Shown here: positions 8,456 through 17,917 of the stretch, in pieces
How positions within the stretch are numbered: position 1 is the first letter of the stretch
Layout of the letters: each line of letters begins with the position of its first letter
Source of the DNA: Robertkochia aurantiaca
Lineage (GTDB): Bacteria; Bacteroidota; Bacteroidia; Flavobacteriales; Flavobacteriaceae
Assembly: GCF_020166495.1 (NCBI RefSeq)
Contig: NZ_JAINZS010000004.1
Coordinates: forward strand, 310,001-374,000
Length of the DNA stretch: 64,000 nt
Direction of reading: 5' to 3'
Notes under the pieces: generated by a model
The model's database searches: none
Told to the model about the DNA's origin: nothing
The model's input: the letters and a program-made list of their open reading frames with translations, nothing else
Translations under genes and position numbers: made by a program

Positions 8456-9814
8456 TTAAAAGCCCAGTATCAGCTTCGCAATATAGAAGAAAAGGAATAT
8501 TCCAAAGATATCATTGCTGGTGGTAATAAAGGGCCCTGTGGCAATAGCGGGATCGATACCTTTCTTGTCAAGAATGATAGGAACAAAAGTACCGATCAGT
8601 GCAGCCATGATAATAACGGTAAGCATGGAAAATGCGATGGTCATACTTACAGCGATGGGCTGATTCATCAGGTAGCCAAAAAAGATCACTAAAAGAGCCA
8701 GTGCCCCTCCGTTAATCAGGCTCAGGCTCACTTCCTTGAGCAAACGGCTCAGCAGGCTCCCCTTCACCACATCGTTGGCCAGACCCTGCACGATAATCGC
8801 TGAAGACTGTACGCCCACATTTCCTGCCATCGCGGCGATCAGCGGGGTATAGAAAAACAGACTCCGGTATTCAGGACTGGCCATCACGTCTTCAAAGCCT
8901 TCCAGGATAAAAACACTTCCCAATCCGCCCAAAAGTCCGAGCACCAACCAGGGCAACCGTGCCTTGGTCAGTTCCCAAATGCTGTCGTCGGCCTCCACCT
9001 CCTGGGTAATACCCGCAGCAAGCTGATAATCCTTTTCTGCTTCCTCTTTGATCACGTCAACGATATCATCAATGGTGATACGACCAACCAGCCTTCCCAT
9101 CTCATCGATCACAGGTATGGCTTCCAGGTCGTATTTAGACATCAGTCTTGCCACATCTTCTGCTTTATCGTGAACGGTGACGAAATCTACCTTGGGAATA
9201 TACACTTCATTGATCTGGCTTTTGGTTGAAGTGGTCAGCAGGTCTTTCAGCGAAAGCCTTCCTTTAAGTTTGTCGTTGTCATCGACCACATAGATCGAAT
9301 GCACGCGAGTAACATTTTCAGCCTGCCGCCGCATCTCTTTGACACAGGTCAGCACGTTCCAGTTCTCGTTCACCTTCACCAGCTCCTTCGCCATGAGACC
9401 CCCGGCCGAATTTTCGTCATAGCGAAGCAATTCGACGATATCTTCGGCATGCTGCTTGTCTTCAAGATGCGAAATGATCTCCCGCACCCGCTCTTCGGGC
9501 AGCTCAGCAATAATATCGGCTGCATCATCGGTATCAAGCTCCCCTATTTCCTCAGCGATCTCCTTACTGGAAAGGTTTCGCAGGATTTGCTCCCTGACAT
9601 CGTCATCGAGCTCGGTAAGCACGTCTGAAGTTTTCTCACTATCGAGCAGCTTAATCAGGTAGGTCGCATGATCCAGCTCCATTTCATCGATGATCTCAGC
9701 AACATCGGCATAGTGATAATCTGCCATCAGATCCATCAGGGCATCGTTCGACTTATCGTCGATAAGCTGTTCGATCTGCTCTATAAGGTCAGGACTGAGC
9801 TTGAATGGAGTCAT
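8456..9814 (-). CDS. mgtE: Magnesium transporter MgtE
   Basis: 452 residues with the full MgtE layout: N-terminal superhelical domain of charged helical repeats (~1-130), two CBS domains (~135-255, with IYVVDDNDKLKGRLSLKDLL and IPVIDEMGRLVGRITIDD), a plug helix and five membrane helices (~285-452). The pore signature GNVGVQSSAIIVQGLA is present. MgtE is a Mg2+ channel gated by cytoplasmic Mg2+ binding at the N and CBS domains. It lies 84 bp downstream of rsmA on the same strand, a neighbour order common in flavobacteria. Confidence 0.96.
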   Translation of the reverse strand: MTPFKLSPDLIEQIEQLIDDKSNDALMDLMADYHYADVAEIIDEMELDHATYLIKLLDSEKTSDVLTELDDDVREQILRNLSSKEIAEEIGELDTDDAADIIAELPEERVREIISHLEDKQHAEDIVELLRYDENSAGGLMAKELVKVNENWNVLTCVKEMRRQAENVTRVHSIYVVDDNDKLKGRLSLKDLLTTSTKSQINEVYIPKVDFVTVHDKAEDVARLMSKYDLEAIPVIDEMGRLVGRITIDDIVDVIKEEAEKDYQLAAGITQEVEADDSIWELTKARLPWLVLGLLGGLGSVFILEGFEDVMASPEYRSLFFYTPLIAAMAGNVGVQSSAIIVQGLANDVVKGSLLSRLLKEVSLSLINGGALALLVIFFGYLMNQPIAVSMTIAFSMLTVIIMAALIGTFVPIILDKKGIDPAIATGPFITTSNDIFGIFLFFYIAKLILGF

Positions 9815-9898
9815 AGCAGTGTTTGATTTTTTTAGGCGCCTCCCGGGCTTTCGGCAGTCGCTTTTGAACCTGACGGCTCAAAGAGCTTCAACAATGCC

Positions 9899-10774
9899 TC
9901 AATCCCTGGCGCGATTCAATGCGTCATCTGAAATACGTCCCGTAAGCGCGATAAAATCTTCAGTGCTGAGTTGCTCGGGACGCCGATCAAAGATAGTATC
10001 TTCTTTTAAATTATCAGAAAGGTTGAAGCTTTTTAAACTGTTGCGCAGCGTCTTTCTGCGTTGTTGAAAAGCTGTTTTCACCACCCTGAAAAAAAGCTTT
10101 TCGTCACAATCAAGATGATGGTCCTTTCTGCGTATTAACCTGAGCACCCCCGAATCGACCTTGGGAGGCGGATTAAAAACACCCGGGGGAACCGTAAAAA
10201 GATACTCCGCCTCATAAAATGCCTGAACCAGCACTGAGAGTATCCCGTAGGTCTTTGAACCGGGCTTCTCACAGATGCGCTGAGCGACTTCCTTCTGGAA
10301 CATCCCTGTAAATTCGGGCACTCTTTCCCTCCATTCAAGTGCCTTGAAAACGATCTGAGATGAAATATTATAAGGAAAGTTTCCCGTGATGGCAAAATTT
10401 CCCGGTGCCACAATCGCAGCAGGATCCAGCTTTAAAAAATCAGCCTCAATGATATGAAAGCGTTGTTTTTGCTCTTCGCTCAACCCCTGTTCAGAAGGAA
10501 AGGTTTGCTGGAGATAAGCGACAGATTCGGTATCGAGATCGATGGCATAGACCGACAAAGGTTTTTGTAAAAGATATTTTGTGAGCACACCCATTCCAGG
10601 CCCGACTTCCATCACCTGTTTATAATCAGCCAATGTGAGAGTGTTCCCGATTCGTTCGGCTATGCGTTCATCCCGAAGAAAGTGCTGACCAAGGTGCTTT
10701 TTTGCGCGCACCTTACCCCCTTCCTGCGGAGATTGCTTTGCTGTTTCCTTTTTCCTTTTGTAGGGTTTGCTCAT
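9899..10774 (-). CDS. rsmA: 16S rRNA (A1518/A1519) dimethyltransferase
   Basis: 291 residues (KsgA). Transfers four methyl groups from S-adenosylmethionine to two adjacent adenosines in the 3' hairpin of 16S rRNA, late in small-subunit assembly. The opening [15 protein letters not shown] motif [12 protein letters not shown] and the catalytic [11 protein letters not shown] (motif IV) are all present, and the C-terminal rRNA-binding domain is complete (LRNSLKSF region). The N-terminus has a lysine-rich extension of about 27 residues. Located between the DUF4286 gene upstream and mgtE downstream. Confidence 0.97.
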   Translation of the reverse strand: MSKPYKRKKETAKQSPQEGGKVRAKKHLGQHFLRDERIAERIGNTLTLADYKQVMEVGPGMGVLTKYLLQKPLSVYAIDLDTESVAYLQQTFPSEQGLSEEQKQRFHIIEADFLKLDPAAIVAPGNFAITGNFPYNISSQIVFKALEWRERVPEFTGMFQKEVAQRICEKPGSKTYGILSVLVQAFYEAEYLFTVPPGVFNPPPKVDSGVLRLIRRKDHHLDCDEKLFFRVVKTAFQQRRKTLRNSLKSFNLSDNLKEDTIFDRRPEQLSTEDFIALTGRISDDALNRARD

Positions 10775-10795
10775 CTGTGTATCGCCTGAAACCGG

Positions 10796-11107
10796 TTAAT
10801 GCTCACTAACGATCTCAAGCTCGGTGCGAAAAGCAACGAATTTGTCGGCATAACGGCGTTGGGCATCTGCCCTCAGCCTTTCTGAGTCTTCTTTATAATA
10901 TCTTTCGAGGGTGGCACGGTCTTGTGTAAAATATTGTACTGAGTAAGTAATCCCACCCATTTCTTCTTCGACCAATACTTTTACCATGCGTGCATTGGTG
11001 AATTTTCCCGTAGCGATCATATCGGGTATATGTGTTTCTTTCATCCATTGCAGCCAGTCATGGTGCACCTCTTCATCGATATTGATCGTTACATTGTATA
11101 TTAACAT
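10796..11107 (-). CDS. DUF4286 family protein
   Basis: 103 residues with the family start MLIYNVTINIDEEVHHDWLQWMKETHIPDMIATGKF and a ferredoxin-like (dimeric alpha/beta-barrel) length. The family is small, cytoplasmic and almost confined to Bacteroidota, with no known activity. Its stop lies 21 bp from the start of rsmA, and this pairing with rsmA recurs in flavobacteria to my knowledge, so a joint transcript is likely. Confidence 0.88.
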   Translation of the reverse strand: MLIYNVTINIDEEVHHDWLQWMKETHIPDMIATGKFTNARMVKVLVEEEMGGITYSVQYFTQDRATLERYYKEDSERLRADAQRRYADKFVAFRTELEIVSEH

Positions 11108-11140
11108 AATCCTTGCTTTTACTTACACCCTGCAAAAATA

Positions 11141-12934
11141 CTAATTAATTACGTCTCCCCTCAACTGGCGAAAACGCTTACGAGCCTTAACAAAATAGAT
11201 GCTGTCTTCGTGCTCAAAGATCAGGCGTTCAAGAAGCGGGGCGGCTTTCTCCTCGTCCTCAAGCGGACCGAGGTAAAGCTCTGCAAGCTGGAAAAGCGCG
11301 TCATCTGTAAGTATTCCTTCAGGAAAGAACTCTATGATTTTCTTGTAATTGGTAGCTGCCTTTTCATACGCTTCCTGCCCCTCTAAAAGCAGGGCCTGCC
11401 TGAAGAGCGCCTCATCTTCGATACTCTCGTCTTTGTGTTCCTGTAATATTTGTTCCAGCAGGTCGATCGCTTCTTCATTCTTGTTCTGATAAGCCATAAG
11501 ATCAGCCTTTGAATAGAGCTTCAGGGCTGTTTGCAGCGAGTCATCAAGTGAATTATCTGAGATAAGCAATTTCAGTTGTAAGGCATCGTTGGCGATCAAT
11601 TGAGAGGTAGACGACTTAAGTACTTTCAGCTGGGTTTCGGCCCATTCGAAATCGCCCTTGTAGAAACTCGTTTGGGCGACCTTAAAGCGTGCCTCCTGGG
11701 CTATCACATCATTTTTAAGATTCTTTTGCACCTGTGAAAAATAAATCAGGGCCTGATTGAACTTTTCCTGGTAGACCAGAATATCACCAAGGGCCATTTT
11801 TACAGATGCCTCCTGGTACCGGTCCAGACCTGCATTCAGCAATTCTCGCAGATCTGAAATAGCCTGGTCGCTTTCTCCCATTTCAAAGGCCAGGTAATTC
11901 GCATGCAGAATTCTCAGATCGGCCGTTTGCGACGGGTCCCGGAATTCCTGGAAAAGCTCACGAAAATCCCGTTGAATCTTTTCAACATCCTCCTCCCGGT
12001 TAATGGCGATCTTTAAGTTAAACAAACGTGCCTGCAGATAGGTGTCAGGAACACTGGTCTTTTCGGCCACAAAGGTGAAGATCTCATCTGCGGCACTGTA
12101 TTCCCCGGCATCATAGGCGATCAGTCCCAGATCGATCAGCTCTTTGAGGCTGGGCTGCTCAGAGCGGTTATAGATGGCCTTTTCCTGGGTAAACGCACTG
12201 CTGTACTGCCCCTCCTGAACGAACAACCAGCTGAGCAGTTCGTTCCAAAGTATATTCGGGTCTTTCTGAGCCCTTAGTAACAGCATGCGTTTAAGCATTT
12301 TATTGTTGGTATCATCGGTCTCATCAAAAAGAAACCTTCCGATATTGCGCTTGATGTTTTCTTTCAGGTTCTGCCTTTCCACGATCAGATCGAGATAGGT
12401 GGCATACATCTTTTCGATATCACCCTGCTCTCCGTAGATATAGGCAAGGTCATAATTGAAGTTCATGTTCTCATCGAGCTCCATCCCTTTCCTGAAAGCC
12501 TTGATAGCGTAGTCGAGTAAGGTTTTACTTCTGAAGCTGTTACCGATCGAATAGGCGTAATTGGGATTCTCTTCAATCACCTCCAGCGCTTTTTCATAAT
12601 ATTTTTCTGCCTCCTGATCCTGTTGTTGCAGCATGTAATTGTACCCGAGTTCTATATAGATCATGGGCAAAACCTTATCGGCACGGGTCTTCTCAAGCAA
12701 CAATGCTTCTGCCTTATCATATTCCTCAAGCTGTTGATAACATTTGACCAGCGACTGCAGGTAGTTGATATTATATGGCTTTTGCTGGTATAACTTTTCA
12801 TAATAGGCAGCAGCCTGTTCGTATTTTCCATTATTCAGGTACTGAAAAGCAATAGCTTCATCCTGGGCTGTGGCCAGCTGAATGAAAAAAACGAAAAAGC
12901 TTAAAACGATAAGGCGTGAAAAAGTACTGCTCAT
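11141..12934 (-). CDS. Secreted tetratricopeptide-repeat protein
   Basis: 597 residues from the ATG at 12934 (an in-frame TTG two codons upstream is less likely). A signal peptide (LIVLSFFVFFIQLATAQ, cleaved near residue 23) is followed by tandem TPR helices, for example KYEQAAAYYEKLYQQKPYN and QEAEKYYEKALEVIEENPN, through to the C-terminus, where TolA/YbgF-like repeats (EGILTDDALFQLAELY) appear. Predicted periplasmic scaffold; partners unknown. Heads the run DUF4286-rsmA-mgtE with a 33-bp gap. Confidence 0.85.
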   Translation of the reverse strand: MSSTFSRLIVLSFFVFFIQLATAQDEAIAFQYLNNGKYEQAAAYYEKLYQQKPYNINYLQSLVKCYQQLEEYDKAEALLLEKTRADKVLPMIYIELGYNYMLQQQDQEAEKYYEKALEVIEENPNYAYSIGNSFRSKTLLDYAIKAFRKGMELDENMNFNYDLAYIYGEQGDIEKMYATYLDLIVERQNLKENIKRNIGRFLFDETDDTNNKMLKRMLLLRAQKDPNILWNELLSWLFVQEGQYSSAFTQEKAIYNRSEQPSLKELIDLGLIAYDAGEYSAADEIFTFVAEKTSVPDTYLQARLFNLKIAINREEDVEKIQRDFRELFQEFRDPSQTADLRILHANYLAFEMGESDQAISDLRELLNAGLDRYQEASVKMALGDILVYQEKFNQALIYFSQVQKNLKNDVIAQEARFKVAQTSFYKGDFEWAETQLKVLKSSTSQLIANDALQLKLLISDNSLDDSLQTALKLYSKADLMAYQNKNEEAIDLLEQILQEHKDESIEDEALFRQALLLEGQEAYEKAATNYKKIIEFFPEGILTDDALFQLAELYLGPLEDEEKAAPLLERLIFEHEDSIYFVKARKRFRQLRGDVIN

Positions 12935-12937
12935 ACT

Positions 12938-12945
12938 CAAATATA
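12938..12945 (-). promoter_or_regulatory. -7 box (TATATTTG) 3 nt before the TPR gene ATG
   Basis: An exact TAnnTTTG box on the minus strand is followed by AGT and then the ATG at 12934. Because transcription in this phylum starts about 4-7 nt after the box, the mRNA would begin at the start codon. Confidence 0.45.
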
Positions 12946-13043
12946 ACGGAAAAGCAGCTAGGTTACTGTTAAGAAGATGTGAGATATCAGTTCAGCTGCA
13001 AAGAAACTGGCATGGGCGTATGCTAAATGGATGAACACCCTTT

Positions 13044-13415
13044 TCAGACATGCTGGTCGATCAGGATCACATTCCCATCAGGATCTTTCAGAACGATGCT
13101 TCCGGGACCGGATCCTGAAGTATCGGTTTCCCGCTCCAGCGCAATCCCCCTGGACTTGATGTTATTCTGAATCTCTCTGACATCTGTATATTCCGAAAGC
13201 TCTTCCGCCTCCTGGTTCCAACCCGGATTGAAGGTCAGTATATTCTCCTGGAACATGCCTTCAAAAAGGCCGATGAGCGTCTGTTCGTTCTTCATGATCA
13301 GGTAATGAGAAGTACTGTCTCCCGCAAAAACACTGAATCCCAGATCTTCGTAAAACTTCCTGGACGCATCCAGATCTTTAACCGCAAGGCTTACTGAAAA
13401 GGCTCCTAATTTCAT
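13044..13415 (-). CDS. VOC family protein
   Basis: 123 residues, one VOC fold: [25 protein letters not shown] at the start and [17 protein letters not shown] at the end. Distinct in sequence from the VOC protein at 6559-6945, so not a recent duplicate. Usual metal-site positions include His/Glu near the strands; the final acidic ligand appears as Asp in LIDQH. Substrate unknown. No close operon partners; the nearest same-strand gene upstream is 187 bp away. Confidence 0.83.
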   Translation of the reverse strand: MKLGAFSVSLAVKDLDASRKFYEDLGFSVFAGDSTSHYLIMKNEQTLIGLFEGMFQENILTFNPGWNQEAEELSEYTDVREIQNNIKSRGIALERETDTSGSGPGSIVLKDPDGNVILIDQHV

Positions 13416-13602
13416 TTTTGTATTTTTTAGAACAACTCTTAAAAATACGTATTTAATGCCTTGAATTTCACAATCGGTAAACCAAAATTACTCATCCATT
13501 TTAAGACGACTAATTTCAATTCCTGCCAGTTACGGTTAACGATAATCACAGTCGGGCTAATAAAGCAATAACCGGCGACCACAATCAGGCTGCACCTTCC
13601 CT

Positions 13603-14082
13603 TTATTTTGTATAGATGGTTTTGAAATGTTCACAGACAATAACCATGTCTTCGGTGAATTTGTCTCCGTAAGGCTCCATTTCCCTGGTATAATAGGCCT
13701 CATGTACTTTTCGCCAATATTCCAGCGATTTATCCCCTTCTCCTTCGATTTCTGCAAACTCAGCAGTGATCTCCCTGTAAGGAGTGAGCTCCACTTTTGT
13801 GGTTTCTATGATCGCTCTGGGATTTCCCTGCCAGTCGGTGACTATGTACTGATCTCCCACCTCAGGAAGAGATTCGTTGTGTTTTTCATACCACCAAAGG
13901 GAGGTCGCTGTCGCCTGTTTTATACCTTTGACCACTAAATCGGCACATTCATCTGCATCCGTTTTATTGTCACAGAAGTAGAATGACTCAGGCTTTTCCC
14001 GGATCGGATTATCCGGATGACCTGCCAAAAACTCATTCCATATCAAATCGGTACTGACTGTATTTACTTCTTCCTGATTCAT
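13603..14082 (-). CDS. ASCH domain protein
   Basis: 159 residues. Contains ADLVVKGIKQATATSLWWYE followed by GDQYIVTDWQGNPRAIIETTKVEL, the beta-barrel pattern of ASCH (PUA-like) domains, and ends with W-Y-T and EPYGDKFTEDMVIVCEHFK. ASCH proteins bind RNA or modified nucleosides, and some hydrolyse N4-acetylcytidine. Which applies here is not known. Starts at the first ATG. The preceding gene on this strand is serS, 89 bp upstream. Confidence 0.85.
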   Translation of the reverse strand: MNQEEVNTVSTDLIWNEFLAGHPDNPIREKPESFYFCDNKTDADECADLVVKGIKQATATSLWWYEKHNESLPEVGDQYIVTDWQGNPRAIIETTKVELTPYREITAEFAEIEGEGDKSLEYWRKVHEAYYTREMEPYGDKFTEDMVIVCEHFKTIYTK

Positions 14083-14171
14083 GCGTCACAAATAACTGAG
14101 AGACATTGTTGAGATTATCAAAATTCTCTAAAGCTTTCATGCCTTTACATCAATGCGGTTTCAGGCCAGGG

Positions 14172-15443
14172 TCAGTCGATCATTTCGAAACCGGTATACG
14201 GCACCAGCACTTCCGGCACTCGTATTCCTTCAGGTGTCTGGTAATTTTCCAGTATACCCGCAAGCACTCTTGGCAGGGCCAGGGCACTTCCGTTCAGGGT
14301 ATGAGCAAGGGTTGTTTTTCCTTCCTTATCCTTAAAACGGAGCTTCATGCGGTTCGACTGAAAAGTCTCGAAATTCGACACGGAGCTGATCTCCAGCCAT
14401 CGCTCCTGAGCCGTTGACCAAAGTTCGAAATCGTAGGTCAGGGCCGAGGCGAATGTAAGATCACCTCCACAAAGTCTCAGAATTCGATAAGGCAACTTCA
14501 GGTCTTTGAGTATCCCTTTTACATGCTCGATCATCTCTGCATGGGCTTCGTAACTCCTTTCCGGGTGTTCGATGCGAACGATCTCCACTTTATCAAACTG
14601 GTGGAGACGGTTCAGGCCGCGCACATGAGCCCCGTAACTACCTGCCTCTCTTCTGAAACAAGGGGTGTACGCTGTGGTGCAAAGCGGAAAATCTTCTTCC
14701 TTCAGGATCTCATCGCGGTAGAAGTTGGTAACCGGTACTTCTGCAGTAGGAATAAGATAGAGGTCATCTACCCCGATATGATACATTTGTCCTTCCTTAT
14801 CAGGCAGAGACCCTGTACCTATCCCGCTGGCTTCATTGACCAGGTGAGGCACCTGAACTTCCTGGTAGCCGGCTTCGACATTCTTATCCAAAAAATACGA
14901 GATCAGCGCCCGTTGCAGCCTGGCTCCCTTCCCTTTGTAGACCGGAAACCCGGCACCGGTGATCTTGGCTCCCAGGTCAAAATCGATAATGTCATATTTT
15001 TTTGCCAGTTCCCAGTGCGGAAGTGCCCCGTCATGCAGTTTCGGGATCTCTCCTTCTGCGTATATCTCTTCGTTATCAGCATCGGTATTCCCCTCCGGAA
15101 CACTCTCATGGGGCAGATTTGGTATCTTGTAAAGCAATTGGGTCAGGGCTTCAGCCTTGATGCCCAGTTGTTCATTCAGATCCTTGGAGCGTTGCTTCAG
15201 GTCGGCGGTAGCAGCCTTCATTTTATTTGCCTCCTCAGCATTTCCTGATTTGAAAAGCATCCCGATCTCTTTTGAAAGCCGGTTCGATTCAGCTAAGGTA
15301 TTGTCCAGCTCGGTCTGCAGGGAACGACGTTCTTCATCGAGGGCAATCACCTCTTCGATCATCGGTGCAGCATCCAGATTTCGCTTTTTCAACCTGTTGA
15401 TGACCTCTTCCTTATTATCTCTTATATAGGGTACCTGAAGCAT
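14172..15443 (-). CDS. serS: Seryl-tRNA synthetase
   Basis: 423 residues, standard length. The N-terminal coiled-coil arm that grips the long variable arm of tRNA-Ser occupies ~30-105 (ALDEERRSLQTELDNTLAESNRLSKEI). The class II catalytic core follows: motif 2 in TPCFRREAGSYG and motif 3 near the C-terminus in LNGSALALPRVLAGILENYQ. The TAEVP serine-binding element (LIPTAEVPVTN) is intact. Cytoplasmic and essential. A long open reading frame on the opposite strand (14523-15248) is a codon-bias shadow. Confidence 0.98.
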   Translation of the reverse strand: MLQVPYIRDNKEEVINRLKKRNLDAAPMIEEVIALDEERRSLQTELDNTLAESNRLSKEIGMLFKSGNAEEANKMKAATADLKQRSKDLNEQLGIKAEALTQLLYKIPNLPHESVPEGNTDADNEEIYAEGEIPKLHDGALPHWELAKKYDIIDFDLGAKITGAGFPVYKGKGARLQRALISYFLDKNVEAGYQEVQVPHLVNEASGIGTGSLPDKEGQMYHIGVDDLYLIPTAEVPVTNFYRDEILKEEDFPLCTTAYTPCFRREAGSYGAHVRGLNRLHQFDKVEIVRIEHPERSYEAHAEMIEHVKGILKDLKLPYRILRLCGGDLTFASALTYDFELWSTAQERWLEISSVSNFETFQSNRMKLRFKDKEGKTTLAHTLNGSALALPRVLAGILENYQTPEGIRVPEVLVPYTGFEMID

Positions 15444-15518
15444 ATGTATTCGAATTTATTCTTGAAAAAACTATAAAAGTCCGGCACAAATTTAATCGAT
15501 TACCAACGATATGGAAAC

Positions 15519-16844
15519 CTATTCGTTTCCTTTTTTAGAAGGGTATATCCAGGTTTCGTGCCTGAAGGTGTGCCATGGCTCTGCAGCAATATCCACATCA
15601 GGTCTGATGAAGCGCTCAAGGGGTCTTCCGTTCACACTCACCTTACTCCGGGTCACATAGACCGAGACATCTTTTCCCTGGGCCGCCATATCTTTTTTGA
15701 TACGCCTGGCAAACTGCCAGATGACATCAGGTTTGGTCGTAATGATACGGCGCTGCTTAGGGGAGAGTATCGCCTCGTGATCGATGTGTATTCTTTCTCC
15801 TGTCGCCTTATCTACCGCCTCAAACGTGATATAACCATGCTTGGTTCGAAGCATCATCCTCCAGCTCATGCGATGGCCCTCTTCGGTCCACAACACATCA
15901 TCGGGTATCACGTGATGCCTGAGAGGCAGCAGTATCTGTACCGTAAAATAGATGCCGCCCACCAGCAACAAGGTATTTTTATAATTTGGCACCTGCACAG
16001 GATTATTCTCAAAAGCCGGTTTATGTTTTAAAAACCGTTTCCTGATCGTCTCCGGATCATAAAAAAACAGGATAAAAGCCAGTGACAGATAAGGGAAGAT
16101 CCCGATCTGCAGAACAATCGAGTTGAACAGATGAAAGAAGACCGAAAGCAAGAGGGCGAAGTTTCTGGTGCGCTTCCATAGCAGCAGAGGAATGATCAGT
16201 AAATCAAAAAGAATCCCGAACCATGCGATTGATGCATGAACCCATGGTTCCTGGAGCAGGTCCCCGATGACAGGATAATTTGCTTTGGTAGCCATTAGTC
16301 TCGCAGGTACGGTCAGGTCCAGCCAATCGGGATAAAGCTTGGCTACCGACGCGTAGGTGTAAACAATAAAAAGCTGAAGTATGATCACTACCCGTACCCA
16401 GTTGGGCATATCCAGGGATTTTCTCTCCGGGTTACGCCTCACGTCTATTGACTTGTAACGATCTGCAGGGACAACCAGCATAAACAGACAAACCAGTATC
16501 AGCAGGTAATAATGATTGTTGTACGAAGACTTCTGCATCAGGTACACACAGGTCCACATAACCGTAAAAAGACCCAGGCTGAGCCTGTATCGGTAACCTA
16601 ACATCACCATGATTCCGAGTACGGCCATGAATCCAAAATAAAAATACATTCCCATACCCGGCAGCGGCTGTAAAAAATCAAACCCGATAAAGTTAAAAGT
16701 GAATTCCGGTTCAACAAGGGTACGGCGAACCCATCCGGTCAGTATGGCGCCGAAAGTCTCCAAAAAAAGCAGCAGGCCGAATATGATCCTGAAAACGATC
16801 AAAGGCGCATTGTCTACCCTTTTGTATAGGAGTTTGTCGATCAT
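15519..16844 (-). CDS. HTTM / vitamin K-dependent gamma-carboxylase-like membrane protein
   Basis: 441 residues. About eight membrane helices lie in the first ~320 residues, then a soluble C-terminal part. The family blocks are clear: VAKLYPDWL, with the lysine that serves as active-site base in the animal enzyme, and LPLRHHVIPDDVLWTEEGHRMSWRMML. Vertebrate GGCX carboxylates glutamate using reduced vitamin K; bacterial homologues have mostly unknown substrates. The gene starts inside the end of ribF (ATGA overlap, 16841-16844), so the two are translated together. I infer a redox-linked membrane enzyme, not proven carboxylation. Confidence 0.8.
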   Translation of the reverse strand: MIDKLLYKRVDNAPLIVFRIIFGLLLFLETFGAILTGWVRRTLVEPEFTFNFIGFDFLQPLPGMGMYFYFGFMAVLGIMVMLGYRYRLSLGLFTVMWTCVYLMQKSSYNNHYYLLILVCLFMLVVPADRYKSIDVRRNPERKSLDMPNWVRVVIILQLFIVYTYASVAKLYPDWLDLTVPARLMATKANYPVIGDLLQEPWVHASIAWFGILFDLLIIPLLLWKRTRNFALLLSVFFHLFNSIVLQIGIFPYLSLAFILFFYDPETIRKRFLKHKPAFENNPVQVPNYKNTLLLVGGIYFTVQILLPLRHHVIPDDVLWTEEGHRMSWRMMLRTKHGYITFEAVDKATGERIHIDHEAILSPKQRRIITTKPDVIWQFARRIKKDMAAQGKDVSVYVTRSKVSVNGRPLERFIRPDVDIAAEPWHTFRHETWIYPSKKGNE

Positions 16845-17773
16845 TTTTTACCCGCTATATAGGCCAGGGATTGTTCCCGGTCTTTCTTAAGCTGCTCCTG
16901 CAGATCATCGACAGAATCGAATCGCTGTTCATCGCGAAGCCGGTGCAGGAACCTGATGGTAAGCTTCCTGCCATAAAGGTCTTCATCAAAATCGAAAAAG
17001 TTCACCTCGATACTTCGTTGCTCCCCGTTGACGGTAGGGTTGTATCCTATATTCATCATCCCGTACAGCTCCCGGTTGCCAACCTCACTTTTCACCACGT
17101 ATACTCCGTTGAGAGGAATGAGCTTGTAAGATTCAGCCACTTCGATATTGGCTGTAGGAAAATCGATTTGCCTGCCGAGACCCTTTCCCTTACTCACCGT
17201 GCCGGTGATCAGGTACTCATACCCGAGATAATTATTGGCGGTTTCGATTTGACCCGCCTGCAGTGCCTTTCTAATTTTTGTCGAACTCACCGAGACCTCA
17301 TCGACCTCCTTGGCCCCGATCTGCTCCACCTCAAAATCATACTGCTCTCCGTAACGAATCAGGTCATCGATGGTTGCCGTGCGGTTTCTTCCAAAGCGGT
17401 GGTCGTAACCAATAATGACTTTCTTAGCGTTGATGGCATCGACCAGCACTTCCTTCACATAGCTTTCGGCCGTCATACGGGAAAACGATTTTGAAAAAGG
17501 GTGTATGATCAGCTGATCCAGGCCGGTCTTTTCCAGGATGGCAATTTTCTCATCTAAAGTATTAAGCAGTTTCAGATCAGAAGCCTGCTGCAGCACCATT
17601 CGCGGATGAGGGAAAAATGTCAGGATGGTCGATTTCAGATCATTAGCCCTGGCGTTGGCCACCAGTCGTTCTATGATCTTCCGGTGACCGACATGAACGC
17701 CATCGAAAGTTCCAATGGTGACGACGGTATGATGATCTTCCTGTGCTTCAAAAAGGTTGCGCTTTATGATCAC
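16841..17773 (-). CDS. ribF: Bifunctional riboflavin kinase / FAD synthetase
   Basis: 310 residues. The N-terminal nucleotidyltransferase domain (FAD synthetase) carries TIGTFDGVHVGHRKII (HxGH motif) and a later SSTKIRKAL; the C-terminal flavokinase domain carries GRQIDFPTANIEV and NGVYVV. It converts riboflavin to FMN and then FAD. A TAA stop directly precedes GTG at 17773, and no ATG precedes the conserved block, so GTG is the start. It overlaps the carboxylase-like gene by 4 nt. Confidence 0.96.
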   Translation of the reverse strand: MIIKRNLFEAQEDHHTVVTIGTFDGVHVGHRKIIERLVANARANDLKSTILTFFPHPRMVLQQASDLKLLNTLDEKIAILEKTGLDQLIIHPFSKSFSRMTAESYVKEVLVDAINAKKVIIGYDHRFGRNRTATIDDLIRYGEQYDFEVEQIGAKEVDEVSVSSTKIRKALQAGQIETANNYLGYEYLITGTVSKGKGLGRQIDFPTANIEVAESYKLIPLNGVYVVKSEVGNRELYGMMNIGYNPTVNGEQRSIEVNFFDFDEDLYGRKLTIRFLHRLRDEQRFDSVDDLQEQLKKDREQSLAYIAGKK

Positions 17774-17917
17774 TTAGAAAGCATTTACGTTTTAGGTTTC
17801 AGTTCACAAAATAACGAATTTAATGGTTATAAAATGGATATTTATCTGCTGCTTCCCGAATTTCAATAACTTTCTGTCAGGCTTTTTTTTATAATTTTAA
17901 GCCAACACTAAAAACGC

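Noticed and set aside
14523-15248. 241-codon open frame opposite serS
   Set aside because: It lies wholly within serS on the other strand, has no family resemblance and shows only the codon-bias shadow of the highly conserved synthetase.
16871-17494. 207-codon open frame opposite ribF
   Set aside because: Fully inside ribF, no protein-family pattern.
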